64,000 nucleotides of DNA from Acidobacteriota bacterium. Lineage in GTDB: Bacteria > Acidobacteriota > Terriglobia > Terriglobales > Acidobacteriaceae. Under the pieces are notes generated by a model. The model searched no databases. It worked only from the letters and a program-made list of their open reading frames with translations, and was not told where the DNA came from. The position numbers were made by a program, and so were the translations under genes. This document shows, piece after piece, positions 1 through 10,340 of the stretch (position 1 is the first letter of the stretch; the number at the start of each line of letters is the position of its first letter). The DNA lies in NCBI GenBank assembly GCA_021800255.1, contig JAJYZC010000006.1:43624-107623 (forward strand), read 5' to 3'.

Positions 1-4
1 AGAC

Positions 5-439
5 GTGACAGGATTGATCCGCAATCCTGCGGTAACCGATGCCGCCTCGCAGGTCAGCGTTCATCCTCGCATTCGCGCCTGGATGGTCGGCTTGCAGCAG
101 CAACTAGGCGCCGCCGGCGGCGTGGTCATGGAGGGCCGCGACATCGGCACCATCGTCTTTCCTAACGCCGAGGTCAAGATCTTCCTGGATGCGGCTCCCG
201 AGGTGCGCGGCCTGCGCCGTTTCGACCAGCTTGGCCCCGCGCACAACGCGCAGCCCGAGGAGGTCATCCGCGACCTGCGCGCCCGCGACGAGCGCGACCG
301 CAATCGCCCCGATTCCCCCCTCCACCCAGCGCCTAACGCCGTTCTTTTGGATTCCACCCACATGACTCTGGAAGAGGCGGTCGCGGCTGCGCAGGCCATT
401 GTGATAGCAAAGCTGGGCTCGGCCGGTTCCCAACCCTGA
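5..439 (+). CDS. cmk: Cytidylate kinase, C-terminal part (5' end outside or near window edge)
   Basis: Protein contains GGVVMEGRDIGTIVFPNAEVKIFLDA and a RDxRDxxR-like region (RDERDRNRPDSPL...LDSTHMTLEEAV), typical of Cmk. Confidence 0.88.
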   Translation: MTGLIRNPAVTDAASQVSVHPRIRAWMVGLQQQLGAAGGVVMEGRDIGTIVFPNAEVKIFLDAAPEVRGLRRFDQLGPAHNAQPEEVIRDLRARDERDRNRPDSPLHPAPNAVLLDSTHMTLEEAVAAAQAIVIAKLGSAGSQP

Positions 440-652
440 TCCGGGCAACTGCTCCCCGCAGACACTCGAAGCCCGGTTCCGGCTCCCGATTGCGTCCCCG
501 CAGAGAGGGTTGCGCCCACGCGAAGATATTTCCCGCCGATTGATTCGAATCAATTCTTTTTGATATATTTATATACGAATAAAGTCGCATACTATCTGTT
601 TTACGGCCTTCTAAACAGCTTTTCCATGCGGCTGCATACCGGGGAGATTCTC

Positions 653-3600
653 ATGAGCTATTGTGCGCTCCGGAACGGCCGCGTTCTTCTGCGTTCTCTT
701 TGCGCGCGTTCAGTTCTCTTGGCGCTCGTCAACCTGGCTCTTGTGCTCGCCTGGGCTCCCGGCGCCGCAGCGCAATCGGCGAGCCTGAGCGGGGTGGTGA
801 CCGACCCCGCCGGCGCGGCGGTAGCCGGCGCACAGGTAGCCGTAAAAAACGTGAATACCGGCGAGGAGCGCATCACGGTCAGCAGCCGTGATGGCCGCTA
901 CCAGGTTCTCTCGCTGCCCGTGGGCGAGTACGAAGTCGCCGCCAAAAAGCCGGGGTTTTCCCAGGTCATCCGCACGGGAATCCAGCTTGCCGTGGGTCAA
1001 GAAGCCGCGGCCAATCTGCGCCTCAGCGTGGGCGGAGTGCGGCAGCAGGTAACGGTAAATGCGAATGCGGCGGAGGTGAACCTGACCACCGCCGATGTCT
1101 CCGGCTTGGTGGGCGAGCAGCAAGTAAACGGCCTGCCGCTGAACGGGCGCAGCTATGACGAGCTGCTGACGCTGAATCCGGGGATCGTAAATTTCACGGC
1201 GGAAAAAGTGGGCGGAATCGGGGTTTCCAACTCCACAGTAGGCAACGATTTTGCCGTCTCCGGCAATCGCCCGCAACAAAATTTGTTTCTGCTGAACGGC
1301 GTGGAGTTTACCGGCGCGGCGGAGAACAACATGCAGCCGGGCGGAACGAGCGGTGAGTTGCTGGGCGTCGATGCGGTCGAGGAGTTCAACGTGCTGCGCT
1401 CAAGCTACGGCGCCGGGTACGGCAAGCGGTCCGGAGCGCAGGTGCTCATTGTCACGCGCAGCGGAACCAATCAACTGCACGGCTCGCTCTACGAATTTGT
1501 GCGCAACAACATCTTCGATGCGCGCAACTACTTTGACCGCAGCGCCGCGCCGCCGTTTCAGCGCAATCAGTTCGGTGCCGCGCTCGGCGGACCCATCCAG
1601 AGGAACAAGACCTTCCTCTTCGGCAACTTCGAGGGCTTTGAGCAGCACCTGCACCAGACCGGCGTGGCGCTGGTTCCGGACGCCGAAGCGCGCAAGGGCT
1701 ACCTGCCCTGCTCGCTCTACACTCCGCCGCCGGGACAGCCAAGCCAGTGCCCCAATCCTTCCGGCATGGCGGATGTGGGCGTGGCGCCGGGCGTGGCGCC
1801 GCTGCTCAACCTGTGGCCCACGCAAAGCCCCGGCGCGCCTGATTTTGGCGGGATCGCGGAGGCGTTCAACAGCCCGCTGCAGACCATCCGCGACGACTTT
1901 GGCACGGCGCGCCTGGACCGCGTATTTTCAAGCCAGGACACGTTCACCGGCGTCTACACCATCGACGACAGCGCCGACGTGACGCCCACCGCCGCCAATC
2001 TCTTGAGCACCGACCTCGAAAATCTGCGCGAGCAGGTGCTCAGCTTGCGGGAGACGCACATCTTTTCTCCCGCGCTGCTGAACACCGCGACCATCGGCTT
2101 TTCTCGCGCCGCCTACTTTTATACGGGCGAGCCTACGCCGGACACGCCGGCGGCCGCGGTTCCGGGCTTTGTGGCCGGCAAGCCTGTGGGCACAGTGGTG
2201 GTGGGCGGAAGCGCGGCCGCCAATCCCGCGGCCCAGGTGAGCCAGGCAGGCAGCAACACCGGCAGCGATCTGCACATCGCCCGCAACCTTTTCACCTATG
2301 AGGATCGAGTCATCCTGACGCGCGGGCTGCACAACCTGAGCGCGGGCGTTTGGCTGCAGCCGCTCCAATCCAACGAGGATCTGGCCCTGACCCAGTTCGG
2401 GCAGGCAACGTTCACCGGCTTGCAGCAGTTCTTACAGGGCACAGTGGGCACGTTTCTCTACGATCCCGCGCCCACGGAAATGAACTGGCGTTCGTTCCTG
2501 GGCGCCTGGTACGTCGAGGATACCTATCGCGCCATGCCCAAGCTGACGTTCACGCTGGGCTTGCGCACGGAATTCACGACCGGGTGGAACGAGGCGCACG
2601 GACGGGCGGCGAACTTTGTCTTCACCAACGGAATCATCCAGACGCAGCCGCGCATCGCGGACTCGGCGTTCACGGTGAACCACGCCAAATTTCTGCCCCA
2701 GCCGCGCCTCGGACTGGCGTGGAGCCCGGTCAGCGGAAAGACAGTGGTTCGCGCCGGCTTCGGCATCTACAACGACTTGCAGGACGCGCTCGGCTACCGC
2801 ATGGACCAGAATGCGCCCTTCAACCCGTCGTACAGCATCGCCAACCTGTCCGCCGCCAACCTGCCGCTGCCGGTTTCCCCGGCGCCGGCTGACGCGAAGA
2901 TCACGCCCGGCGGCGTGCAGCCCGACATGCGCACACCCACGCTCATCTCCTACTCATTGCGGCTTGAGCAGGAACTCACGCCCAACACGGCTCTGACGGT
3001 GGGCTTTGTGGGCTCGCACGGCTACCATGAGATCGTCAGCCTGGATGACAACGAGCCCACGCCCACAGCCTGCCCGGAGGCTCCTTGCTTGGCCAATTAT
3101 CCGGCGGATTTCCCCGCGCCGCTTGCTGGCAAGCCGGTTCCGGCGGGCGCGTATTACATCGCTCCGGGAACGCCGCTGGCCAACCCGGCGCTGGGCCCCG
3201 CGTGGGCTTGGTTCTCGGTGGGAACCAGCTCCTACAACGCGCTGGAAGTGGACGCCAACCACCGCATGAGCAACGGCCTGCTGCTGCGCGGAGTGTATAC
3301 CTGGTCCAAGGCGCTGGACGACGGCGATTCGCTGAATGGCACGGCCGCGGGCAACGCGCCGGGGCTGGTCTCCAATCCATTTCACGTGAAGGCGGACTGG
3401 GGGCCTGCGACCTACGACGTGAGAAACGCCGCGACCTTCGACGGAATCTACCAGTTGCCCTTCGGGCCGAACCGGCGCTTTCTCAACCAACTGAGCGGCC
3501 TTCCCAAGGCGATGGCAAGCGGCTGGACGGCGACTTCCATTGTCACCTTGCAGTCCGGGTTTCCATTCACTCCCCAGCTCAGCTACAACCCCTCGAATAA

Positions 3601-3988
3601 CGGCGACAACAAGAACCCGGTGCGCCCGTTTGCGAACCCCGATTTCCGAGGCTCAGTGATGGTTGGCAAACCAGGCGAGTGGTTCAACCCGCAGGCGTTC
3701 CTGGCGCCGCCCCCCGGCAGCGGATTCTACGGCAACCTTAGCCGCGACAGCTTGACGGGACCGGGCGCGGCGGAGTGGGACTTCTCCACGCTCAAAGACA
3801 CGGCCGTTCATGAGAGCCTCAATCTCCAGTTCCGCGCGGAGTTCTTCAACATCCTGAATCACGCCAACTTCAACACCCCCAATCTGATCGTCTTCACGCC
3901 CTCCGGCATTTCGCCCACGGCTGGTGTCATCACCAGCACCGCAACCACATCGCGGCAGGTGCAATTTGCTCTAAAGCTGCTGTGGTAG
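653..3988 (+). CDS. TonB-dependent receptor with N-terminal carboxypeptidase-regulatory-like domain (Oar-like)
   Basis: Signal peptide, then SGVVTDPAGAAVAGAQVAVKNVNTGEERITVSSRDGRYQVLSLPVGEYEV, a plug-like region and a long beta-barrel. ATG at 653 is preceded by GGGGAG; the track ORF starts at 560. Confidence 0.9.
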   Translation: MSYCALRNGRVLLRSLCARSVLLALVNLALVLAWAPGAAAQSASLSGVVTDPAGAAVAGAQVAVKNVNTGEERITVSSRDGRYQVLSLPVGEYEVAAKKPGFSQVIRTGIQLAVGQEAAANLRLSVGGVRQQVTVNANAAEVNLTTADVSGLVGEQQVNGLPLNGRSYDELLTLNPGIVNFTAEKVGGIGVSNSTVGNDFAVSGNRPQQNLFLLNGVEFTGAAENNMQPGGTSGELLGVDAVEEFNVLRSSYGAGYGKRSGAQVLIVTRSGTNQLHGSLYEFVRNNIFDARNYFDRSAAPPFQRNQFGAALGGPIQRNKTFLFGNFEGFEQHLHQTGVALVPDAEARKGYLPCSLYTPPPGQPSQCPNPSGMADVGVAPGVAPLLNLWPTQSPGAPDFGGIAEAFNSPLQTIRDDFGTARLDRVFSSQDTFTGVYTIDDSADVTPTAANLLSTDLENLREQVLSLRETHIFSPALLNTATIGFSRAAYFYTGEPTPDTPAAAVPGFVAGKPVGTVVVGGSAAANPAAQVSQAGSNTGSDLHIARNLFTYEDRVILTRGLHNLSAGVWLQPLQSNEDLALTQFGQATFTGLQQFLQGTVGTFLYDPAPTEMNWRSFLGAWYVEDTYRAMPKLTFTLGLRTEFTTGWNEAHGRAANFVFTNGIIQTQPRIADSAFTVNHAKFLPQPRLGLAWSPVSGKTVVRAGFGIYNDLQDALGYRMDQNAPFNPSYSIANLSAANLPLPVSPAPADAKITPGGVQPDMRTPTLISYSLRLEQELTPNTALTVGFVGSHGYHEIVSLDDNEPTPTACPEAPCLANYPADFPAPLAGKPVPAGAYYIAPGTPLANPALGPAWAWFSVGTSSYNALEVDANHRMSNGLLLRGVYTWSKALDDGDSLNGTAAGNAPGLVSNPFHVKADWGPATYDVRNAATFDGIYQLPFGPNRRFLNQLSGLPKAMASGWTATSIVTLQSGFPFTPQLSYNPSNNGDNKNPVRPFANPDFRGSVMVGKPGEWFNPQAFLAPPPGSGFYGNLSRDSLTGPGAAEWDFSTLKDTAVHESLNLQFRAEFFNILNHANFNTPNLIVFTPSGISPTAGVITSTATTSRQVQFALKLLW

Positions 3989-4090
3989 GGCGCACGGCGC
4001 CGGCTGTCGTGCGCTCGCAGTACCGGACCATATTGGCTGCACCGTCTGCCTGCCGCGTCTAACCGGCAGGCAGTATTCTTTTGGGTAGCT

Positions 4091-4885
4091 ATGAAGGTGC
4101 GCGTGATTGCGTTCGGAGTGCTGAAAGAGTGGCTGGGCGCAGCCGCGACGGTCGAGCTGCCGCCGGGGGCCACGGTTGCGGAGCTGCTGGAGCATTTGCG
4201 CGCGAGTGCGCCGGCGGATTCACCCGCAGGCGCGCTCGCAGCCAGCCTGCGCGGCATCGCCGTCGGCGTGAATGCCGAGTTCGCCACGGCTACCCAGGCG
4301 CTGCGCGACGGCGATGAGGTGGGTTTGCTGCCGCCCGTCTCCGGCGGGACTGCGCCTCCAGGTCCTGCGCAGACGGCGAACCTTCTGGATGAGAGCAGCG
4401 TGCGCGAGAATGTCTTTGCCGGATTGACGTGGGAGACGATCGACGCCGAAAAGCTGGTGGCTGAGGCCAAGCGCGGCGAGGATGGCGCGGTGGTGGTCTT
4501 TGACGGCATCGTGCGCAACCACTCGCGCGGTAGACCCACGCTGCACCTGGACTACGAAGCCTACGAGGAGATGGCCCTGCGCCAAATGCGGGAGCTCGGG
4601 CGCCAGGCGCGGGATCGCTTCGGCGTGCGCCAGGTGACTATGGTGCATCGCCTGGGGCGGCTGGAGATCGGCATGACCAGCGTGCTGATTGTGGTGGCTT
4701 CGGCGCACCGGGCGCAGGCCTTCGAGGCTTGCCGCTGGCTCATCGACACGCTCAAGCAGACCGTGCCCATCTGGAAGAAGGAGACCTTCACGGATGGAGC
4801 GGTGTGGGCGCCAGGCGAGCCGTTTCCGCCGACGCTGGCCGTAGATGCCGCGGAGGCCCCTCATGAGGCCCGGCATGAAGAGTGA
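4091..4885 (+). CDS. Molybdopterin synthase, fused MoaD (N-terminal) and MoaE (C-terminal)
   Basis: N-terminal MoaD-like fold ending in PPVSGG; C-terminal MoaE signatures (DGIVRNHSRGRPTLHLDYEAYEEMA, HRLGRLEIGMTSVLIVVASAHRAQAFEACRWLID, PIWKKETFTDGAVW). Confidence 0.92.
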   Translation: MKVRVIAFGVLKEWLGAAATVELPPGATVAELLEHLRASAPADSPAGALAASLRGIAVGVNAEFATATQALRDGDEVGLLPPVSGGTAPPGPAQTANLLDESSVRENVFAGLTWETIDAEKLVAEAKRGEDGAVVVFDGIVRNHSRGRPTLHLDYEAYEEMALRQMRELGRQARDRFGVRQVTMVHRLGRLEIGMTSVLIVVASAHRAQAFEACRWLIDTLKQTVPIWKKETFTDGAVWAPGEPFPPTLAVDAAEAPHEARHEE

Positions 4886-5831
4886 TCGCGCCGGCCGCTC
4901 GCGGGCGCCGGAATGGTTGGGCGTCATTCGCCGCTGCATCTGCCTCGCGCTGCCGGCGCTCGCGCCCTGGGCCGCGGCCGCGCCGCAGACCACCCTGCGC
5001 GTGAATGTGAAGCTGGTCAGCGTCTTTGTCAACGTGACGGATAAGAACGGCGCCATCGTGGGCGGGCTGACGCGCAACGATTTTGCGCTCTTCGAGGATG
5101 GCCGGCCGCAGAAGATCGCGATCTTCGAAAGGCAGTCGGAGCTGCCGCTGCATCTGGTTTTGGCCATCGACACCAGCGGCAGCGTGGGGAAGGATTTGCA
5201 CGCCGAGGCTGCCGCGGCGCACCGCTTTGCGAGCGACATTCTGCGGCCGCAAGACCAGATGAGCGTTTACCGGTTTGCCACCTATGTGCATCAGTTGACG
5301 CCCTTCACCAATCGCCTGAAAGTGATCGACCGCGGGCTGGGCAATTTGCACGGCGGTGGAGGGACGGAGCTCTACAAAGCCATCTGCAGGGGTTCGGAGA
5401 GCCTGGGCCAGACGCAAGGACGGAAGGTGCTGGTGGTGATCTCTGACGGCGACGACATAGCGGATGACGCGACCTACCCGCAGGCCCTGGAAGCGGCCCT
5501 GCGCAACGATGTGATGATCTACTCGCTGATCGATGTGCCCATCGAGGCCAGCGCCGGCCGCGACATTGGCGGCGAACACGCACTGATTACGCTTTCCGGG
5601 CAGACCGGAGGCAAGCATTTTTACGTGAATCAGGGCGGCCTGGATGCGGCATTTAAAAAAGTGAGCGAAGATCTGCGCACGCAATACCTGCTCGGCTACT
5701 ATCCGCAGCACCAGTTGCCGGGGGCCAATTTCCATAGCATCCAGGTCACCATTCCGCGCGCCGCGTCCGGCCAATTCGAGATCAGCCACCGTGCCGGCTA
5801 CTACTCCAACCAGCCGGTTGGGGCGCAGTGA
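4875..5831 (+). CDS. VWFA-related domain protein, secreted
   Basis: VKLVSVFVNVTDKNGAIVGGLTRNDFALFEDGRPQKI and a MIDAS-like AIDTSGSVGKD. Track ORF 4845..5831; start uncertain and overlapping the moaDE end. Confidence 0.8.
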   Translation: MKSDRAGRSRAPEWLGVIRRCICLALPALAPWAAAAPQTTLRVNVKLVSVFVNVTDKNGAIVGGLTRNDFALFEDGRPQKIAIFERQSELPLHLVLAIDTSGSVGKDLHAEAAAAHRFASDILRPQDQMSVYRFATYVHQLTPFTNRLKVIDRGLGNLHGGGGTELYKAICRGSESLGQTQGRKVLVVISDGDDIADDATYPQALEAALRNDVMIYSLIDVPIEASAGRDIGGEHALITLSGQTGGKHFYVNQGGLDAAFKKVSEDLRTQYLLGYYPQHQLPGANFHSIQVTIPRAASGQFEISHRAGYYSNQPVGAQ

Positions 5832-5909
5832 TCTCAAAGTAAAAACGTGGTAGGGTGAAGTTGGCTCCGCGGATGGTCCGGGATCCAGTCACGGGAGCGG
5901 TCGTACCGT

Positions 5910-7016
5910 ATGGCGGCCCTGAAAGAAATTCTCGACGAGCGCGTTGGCGAGGCGGCTCAGGACTTATACGAAAGGCTGGACCGCAAGCGGGTGCGCTGCT
6001 ATGCCTGCGGACATCGCTGCCCCATCGCCGATGGTAAGGCGGGGGTTTGCAAGGTGCGTTGGAACCGCGGCGGAACGCTCTATGTTCCCTGGGGATACGT
6101 GGGCGGCGTGCAGTGCGATCCCATCGAAAAGAAGCCGTTTTTTCACGCTTATAGCGGCGCGCTGGCTTATAGCTTCGGCATGTTGGGCTGCGATCTTCAT
6201 TGCGCCTACTGCCAGAATTGGGTTACCTCGCAGGCGCTGCGCGACCCCGAAGCGGGGGTGCGGCCGGCGGCGGCCACGCCGGAAGAGCTGGTCCGAGACG
6301 CGCTCCGGCAGGGCGCCCGCGCCGTGGTGAGCACCTACAATGAGCCACTGATTACCGCCGAATGGGCGGTGGCGATCTTCAAGCAAGCCAAGGCCGCCGG
6401 CCTGGCGACGGCCTTCGTCTCCAACGGCAACGCCACGCCGCAGGCGCTCCAGTATCTGCACCCTTGGGTGGATTTGTACAAGGTTGATCTGAAGAGCTTT
6501 AACGAGCAGCATTATCACCAGCTCGGCGGCCGGCTGGGGCCCATCTTGGAGACCATTCGCGCGCTCCATGCGATGGGCTTCTGGGTAGAAGTCGTCACGC
6601 TGGTCATCAAGGGCTTCAACGATTCCGACGGAGAGCTGAACGGCATGGCGGAGTTTCTGGCCGGCGTATCGGCTGATATTCCCTGGCACGTTACGGCCTT
6701 CCACAAGGATTACAAGATGACGGACCCGGACTCGACCGGCCCGGAGACGCTGCTGCGCGCGGCGCGGATCGGCAAGCAGGCCGGGCTGCGCTATGTCTAT
6801 GCCGGAAACCTGCCCGGCCGCGCCGGCGACCTTGAAAACACTCGCTGTCCCGGCTGCCAGGAACTGCTGGTGGAGCGTTTCGGGTACCGGATCACCAGCT
6901 ACCGCTTGACCGCGGACGGACGTTGCCCGAAGTGCGGAGCCGTCATTCCAGGGCGTTGGGAAACCTCCTTTCGCGGTCAGATTACAGCCTTCCCCTTCGT
7001 TCCGCGGTTTCGCTAA
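5910..7016 (+). CDS. amrS: AmmeMemoRadiSam-system-type radical SAM enzyme (pyruvate-formate-lyase-activating-like)
   Basis: CxxxCxxC-type motif GCDLHCAYCQNW, N-terminal CYACGHRCPI, C-terminal Cys pairs RCPGC and RCPKC. Confidence 0.85.
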   Translation: MAALKEILDERVGEAAQDLYERLDRKRVRCYACGHRCPIADGKAGVCKVRWNRGGTLYVPWGYVGGVQCDPIEKKPFFHAYSGALAYSFGMLGCDLHCAYCQNWVTSQALRDPEAGVRPAAATPEELVRDALRQGARAVVSTYNEPLITAEWAVAIFKQAKAAGLATAFVSNGNATPQALQYLHPWVDLYKVDLKSFNEQHYHQLGGRLGPILETIRALHAMGFWVEVVTLVIKGFNDSDGELNGMAEFLAGVSADIPWHVTAFHKDYKMTDPDSTGPETLLRAARIGKQAGLRYVYAGNLPGRAGDLENTRCPGCQELLVERFGYRITSYRLTADGRCPKCGAVIPGRWETSFRGQITAFPFVPRFR

Positions 7017-7017
7017 T

Positions 7018-7128
7018 GCATCTTCGGAAAAGGTGTAGACCGGAGGCGCATACTCGATTCGCCGCTACTTCAAGGAGTGGCGGCTCCCGAATCCATCTCA
7101 ACCGGACCTGCACCCTTTCCGAAAATGC
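7018..7128. repeat. Intergenic inverted-repeat element, copy A
   Basis: Left arm gcatcttcggaaaaggtgtagaccgg (7018-7043); right arm ccggacctgcaccctttccgaaaatgc (7102-7128); inner hairpin gccgctact...agtggcggc. Confidence 0.75.
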
Positions 7129-7217
7129 CGTAGCCAGTCCCGCAGGACGCCATGAGCATGAGCGGCGGGTTGATGAACAGTTGGGTGAGCAGGCTGCGGT
7201 CTATCATCAGCCGGACT

Positions 7218-10200
7218 TCAAGCGTCTTGCTGGGCCTCGCCGGCGGCGCGATGGCGGGTGAGCAGGTAATAGACCAGCGGTGTAATGACCAGCGAGAGAA
7301 CCATGGAGATAGTAAGGCCGCCGATGACGGCGATGGCCAGGGGCTGGAGCATCTCCGAGCCGGCGCCGAAGGCGAAGGCTAATGGCAACATGCCGCAGAT
7401 GGCGGCGATGGCGGTCATGACAATGGGCCGCAGGCGGCGCTGGGCGGCGTGGAGCATGGCGTCGCGCGCAGAGGCGCCCGCGGCGCGGTAGCGCTCGTCG
7501 GCGTCGAGCAGCAGGATGCCATTCTTGGCCACGATGCCGATGACCATGATGAGTCCCATGAACGAGGCCACGTTGAAGGTGATGCCGGTGATGAGCAGGG
7601 CAGCGATCACGCCAGAGATGGAGAGCACCGAGGACGCGAGAATGGCGATGGGCGCGGGGAAGTTGCGGAACTCGGCGAGGAGCACGCCGAAGACCAGCAC
7701 CAAAGCCAGGAGCAGGACGCGCAACAGATCGTGAAAGGATTGCTGCTGCTGCTGGTAGGTGCCGCCGTAGTCCACGCGCACCGTGGGCGGCAGATGGAGG
7801 GCCCCGACCGCCTGCTCCACCTTGGCCATCACGCCGCCCAGGTTCGAGCCTTCAAGGTCGGCGGTCACCTCCACCATCTGCTGGAGATTTTCCGTGGTGA
7901 TTTCGGTTTGCGGCGGCAACTGCTGGACATTGGCCAGGGAGCCGAGCGTAGCCGTGTGGCCGGAGGCGCTGTTGAAGACGGTATTTTCAATGGCGGAGAG
8001 AGATCTGCGGTGTTCCGGCCCCAGGCGGATGCGGATAGCGTAGGCGCGGCCGTTGGCGATCAGCGGACTGGTGGGAATCCCGTCCAGGATTGAAGTTGCA
8101 TCGTCGATGACCTCGGCAGGCGTAAAGCCCAGGCGGGAGGCGACGGTGGGATCGACCTGGAAGTTGGTGGCCGGGCCGCTGATGGTGTTGTCGATTCCAT
8201 TTTCGAGGTCAACCACGCCGGGAATGTTGCTGATGGCGCCGGCCACGCGCGGACCCAGTTGGCCGAGCAGAGCGGCATTGTCTGAGAAGATTTTGATTTG
8301 AATCGCCGATGGGGCGTTGGACAGATCGTTGATGTTGTCCTGAAGAACCTGGGTAAGCTCGATGTCGAGTTGGGGATCGGCGGCGTTGACGCGGTTGCGC
8401 ACCTCGTCCATCACCTGCCACACCGAGCGGCGGCGCTTGCGCTTGAGCTGCACGGTAAAGTCGCCGGTGTTGGCCTCAGTGACGGCCGCCAGGCCCAACT
8501 GCAAGCCGGTGCGCCGCGAGGTGTTTTCGACTTCGGGAATGGAGTGCAGGATACGGGTGACGTTTTCAAGCACGCGGTTGGTCTCCTGGAGCGAGCTGCC
8601 CGCGGGCATGATGTAGTCGAGAATGAAGCCGCCCTCGTCCATCAAGGGCAGGAGATTGGTGCCCAGGAGCTGAAAGCCGCCCCAGGTGCCGATGACGAGG
8701 AGCAGGCAGATTCCGCCGGTCCAGATGGGGTTAGCCAGAGCCCACTCCAGGGCGAGCTTGTGTACGCGCAAGGCGCGGCTGAGGATGGGGCCGGGGCCGG
8801 CGTGGCGCTTGCGCTCGTGATCTTCATGCAGCAAGACATAGCTGAGGCCGGGCGTCCAGGTGAGGGCCAGGGCCAGCGAGGTGATGAGCGCCGCGGCCAT
8901 GGTGATGGCCAGGGCGCGGAAGAAGATGCCGGTGACGCCGCTGACCGCAACCAAAGGCAAAAAGACCACCACGGGGGTAAAGGTGGACCCCAGCAGGGGT
9001 ACGGTGAGTTCGTGAAGGGATTTGCGCACGGCTTGGGCGCGGGATTCCCCGTGGTCACGGTGCATGACGATGTTTTCCACCACCACAATGGCATCGTCGA
9101 TGACCAATCCGATGGCCGCGGCCAGACCGCCCAGCGTCATGAGGTTGAAGCTGGCGTGAATGAGCCAGAGGGTCACGATGGTGATGGCGACGGTGACCGG
9201 AATCACCAGGCCCGCGATGAGCGATGAGGTCCAGTCGCGCAGGAAGAGGAAGAGGATGACGCAGGCCAAGACGAGGCCGAGGCTGATGGCGTCGCGCACG
9301 CTGGAGATCGAATCGCGCACCAGTTGCGACTGGTCGTAAAAAAGTTGGAGCTTGGCGCCCGGCGGGAGGCTGCGCTGGAGCGTGGCGGCTTCCTTGGCTA
9401 TGCCGTCGGCAACGGCTACGGTATTGCTGCCGGGCTGCCGCGAGATCCACATCTGGACCGCGTTTTTACCGTTGTCAGTAACGATGGTGTAGACCGGCTC
9501 GATGGAGGGTTCGACGGTGGCCACGTCGCTGAGGTGGACGGGAGCGCCATCGGGAGTGGTTTTCACCACCAGGCGGCGCAGCTCGGCGATGCTGTGAACC
9601 TGCGCGCCTACCAAGCCCAGGATCAACTGATGATGGGCCGAGTAGAGGCCCGGCGATTCCACTAGGTTGGAAGCGTTGATGGCGTTGGCGAGATCGGTAA
9701 TGGTGACGCCGGCCGCCTGAAGCTGGGCCAGGTTAGGCACGACGTGAAACTCCGGCACCTGCCCGCCCTGCACCAGCACGTTGCGCACGCCCTGTACGCG
9801 GTTCAGCAGCGGCTTGAGGTCGTAAGTAGCCGTCTCCCAGAGCTGCGTGAGCGGGACGGTGCTGGAGGAGAGGCTATAGCCGAGAATGGGAAAGCTGGCG
9901 AAGGTAAGCCGGTTGGTGGTGATGGTGGCCGTGGCCGGCAGCGTCTGCCGGATTTGTTGCAGGGCCGAGTTCACCCGTTCAAGGGTAAGTACCATGTCCA
10001 CGTTCCAGTTGAAGAACAGGTCGATCTCGGCCTGGCCGCGGCTGGTGATGGAGCTGACGCTCACAAGCCCAGGAACGTAGTTGACGGCGTTCTCGATGGG
10101 GCGGGTGATGGTGACCTGCATCTGCTCGACAGGCATGACGCCGTTGTCCACACCGATGATGACGCGCGGGAAGTTGGCCGGGGGAAAGACGGAGATGGGC

Positions 10201-10340
10201 ACCTTGGTGGCCAGGTAGATGCCGGCTGCCGAGAGCACGACGGCGCAGAAGAAGATGGTGCGCGTGGCGTTCGCCAGCCAGAAAGACTTCTGGCCGCCGC
10301 CTGTGCCGGAGGTGAATTGAATCTCCGGGGGCGCGGCCAT
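7218..10340 (-). CDS. RND efflux transporter permease (AcrB/HAE1-like)
   Basis: 1040 aa RND architecture: FPPANFPRVIIGVDNGVMPVEQMQ, GLVIDDAIVVVENI, GIVAKNGILLLDADERYRAAG. Confidence 0.93.
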   Translation of the reverse strand: MAAPPEIQFTSGTGGGQKSFWLANATRTIFFCAVVLSAAGIYLATKVPISVFPPANFPRVIIGVDNGVMPVEQMQVTITRPIENAVNYVPGLVSVSSITSRGQAEIDLFFNWNVDMVLTLERVNSALQQIRQTLPATATITTNRLTFASFPILGYSLSSSTVPLTQLWETATYDLKPLLNRVQGVRNVLVQGGQVPEFHVVPNLAQLQAAGVTITDLANAINASNLVESPGLYSAHHQLILGLVGAQVHSIAELRRLVVKTTPDGAPVHLSDVATVEPSIEPVYTIVTDNGKNAVQMWISRQPGSNTVAVADGIAKEAATLQRSLPPGAKLQLFYDQSQLVRDSISSVRDAISLGLVLACVILFLFLRDWTSSLIAGLVIPVTVAITIVTLWLIHASFNLMTLGGLAAAIGLVIDDAIVVVENIVMHRDHGESRAQAVRKSLHELTVPLLGSTFTPVVVFLPLVAVSGVTGIFFRALAITMAAALITSLALALTWTPGLSYVLLHEDHERKRHAGPGPILSRALRVHKLALEWALANPIWTGGICLLLVIGTWGGFQLLGTNLLPLMDEGGFILDYIMPAGSSLQETNRVLENVTRILHSIPEVENTSRRTGLQLGLAAVTEANTGDFTVQLKRKRRRSVWQVMDEVRNRVNAADPQLDIELTQVLQDNINDLSNAPSAIQIKIFSDNAALLGQLGPRVAGAISNIPGVVDLENGIDNTISGPATNFQVDPTVASRLGFTPAEVIDDATSILDGIPTSPLIANGRAYAIRIRLGPEHRRSLSAIENTVFNSASGHTATLGSLANVQQLPPQTEITTENLQQMVEVTADLEGSNLGGVMAKVEQAVGALHLPPTVRVDYGGTYQQQQQSFHDLLRVLLLALVLVFGVLLAEFRNFPAPIAILASSVLSISGVIAALLITGITFNVASFMGLIMVIGIVAKNGILLLDADERYRAAGASARDAMLHAAQRRLRPIVMTAIAAICGMLPLAFAFGAGSEMLQPLAIAVIGGLTISMVLSLVITPLVYYLLTRHRAAGEAQQDA

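Noticed and set aside
4788-5837. 349-aa minus-strand ORF
   Set aside because: Antisense to the VWFA protein; no domain-like motifs.
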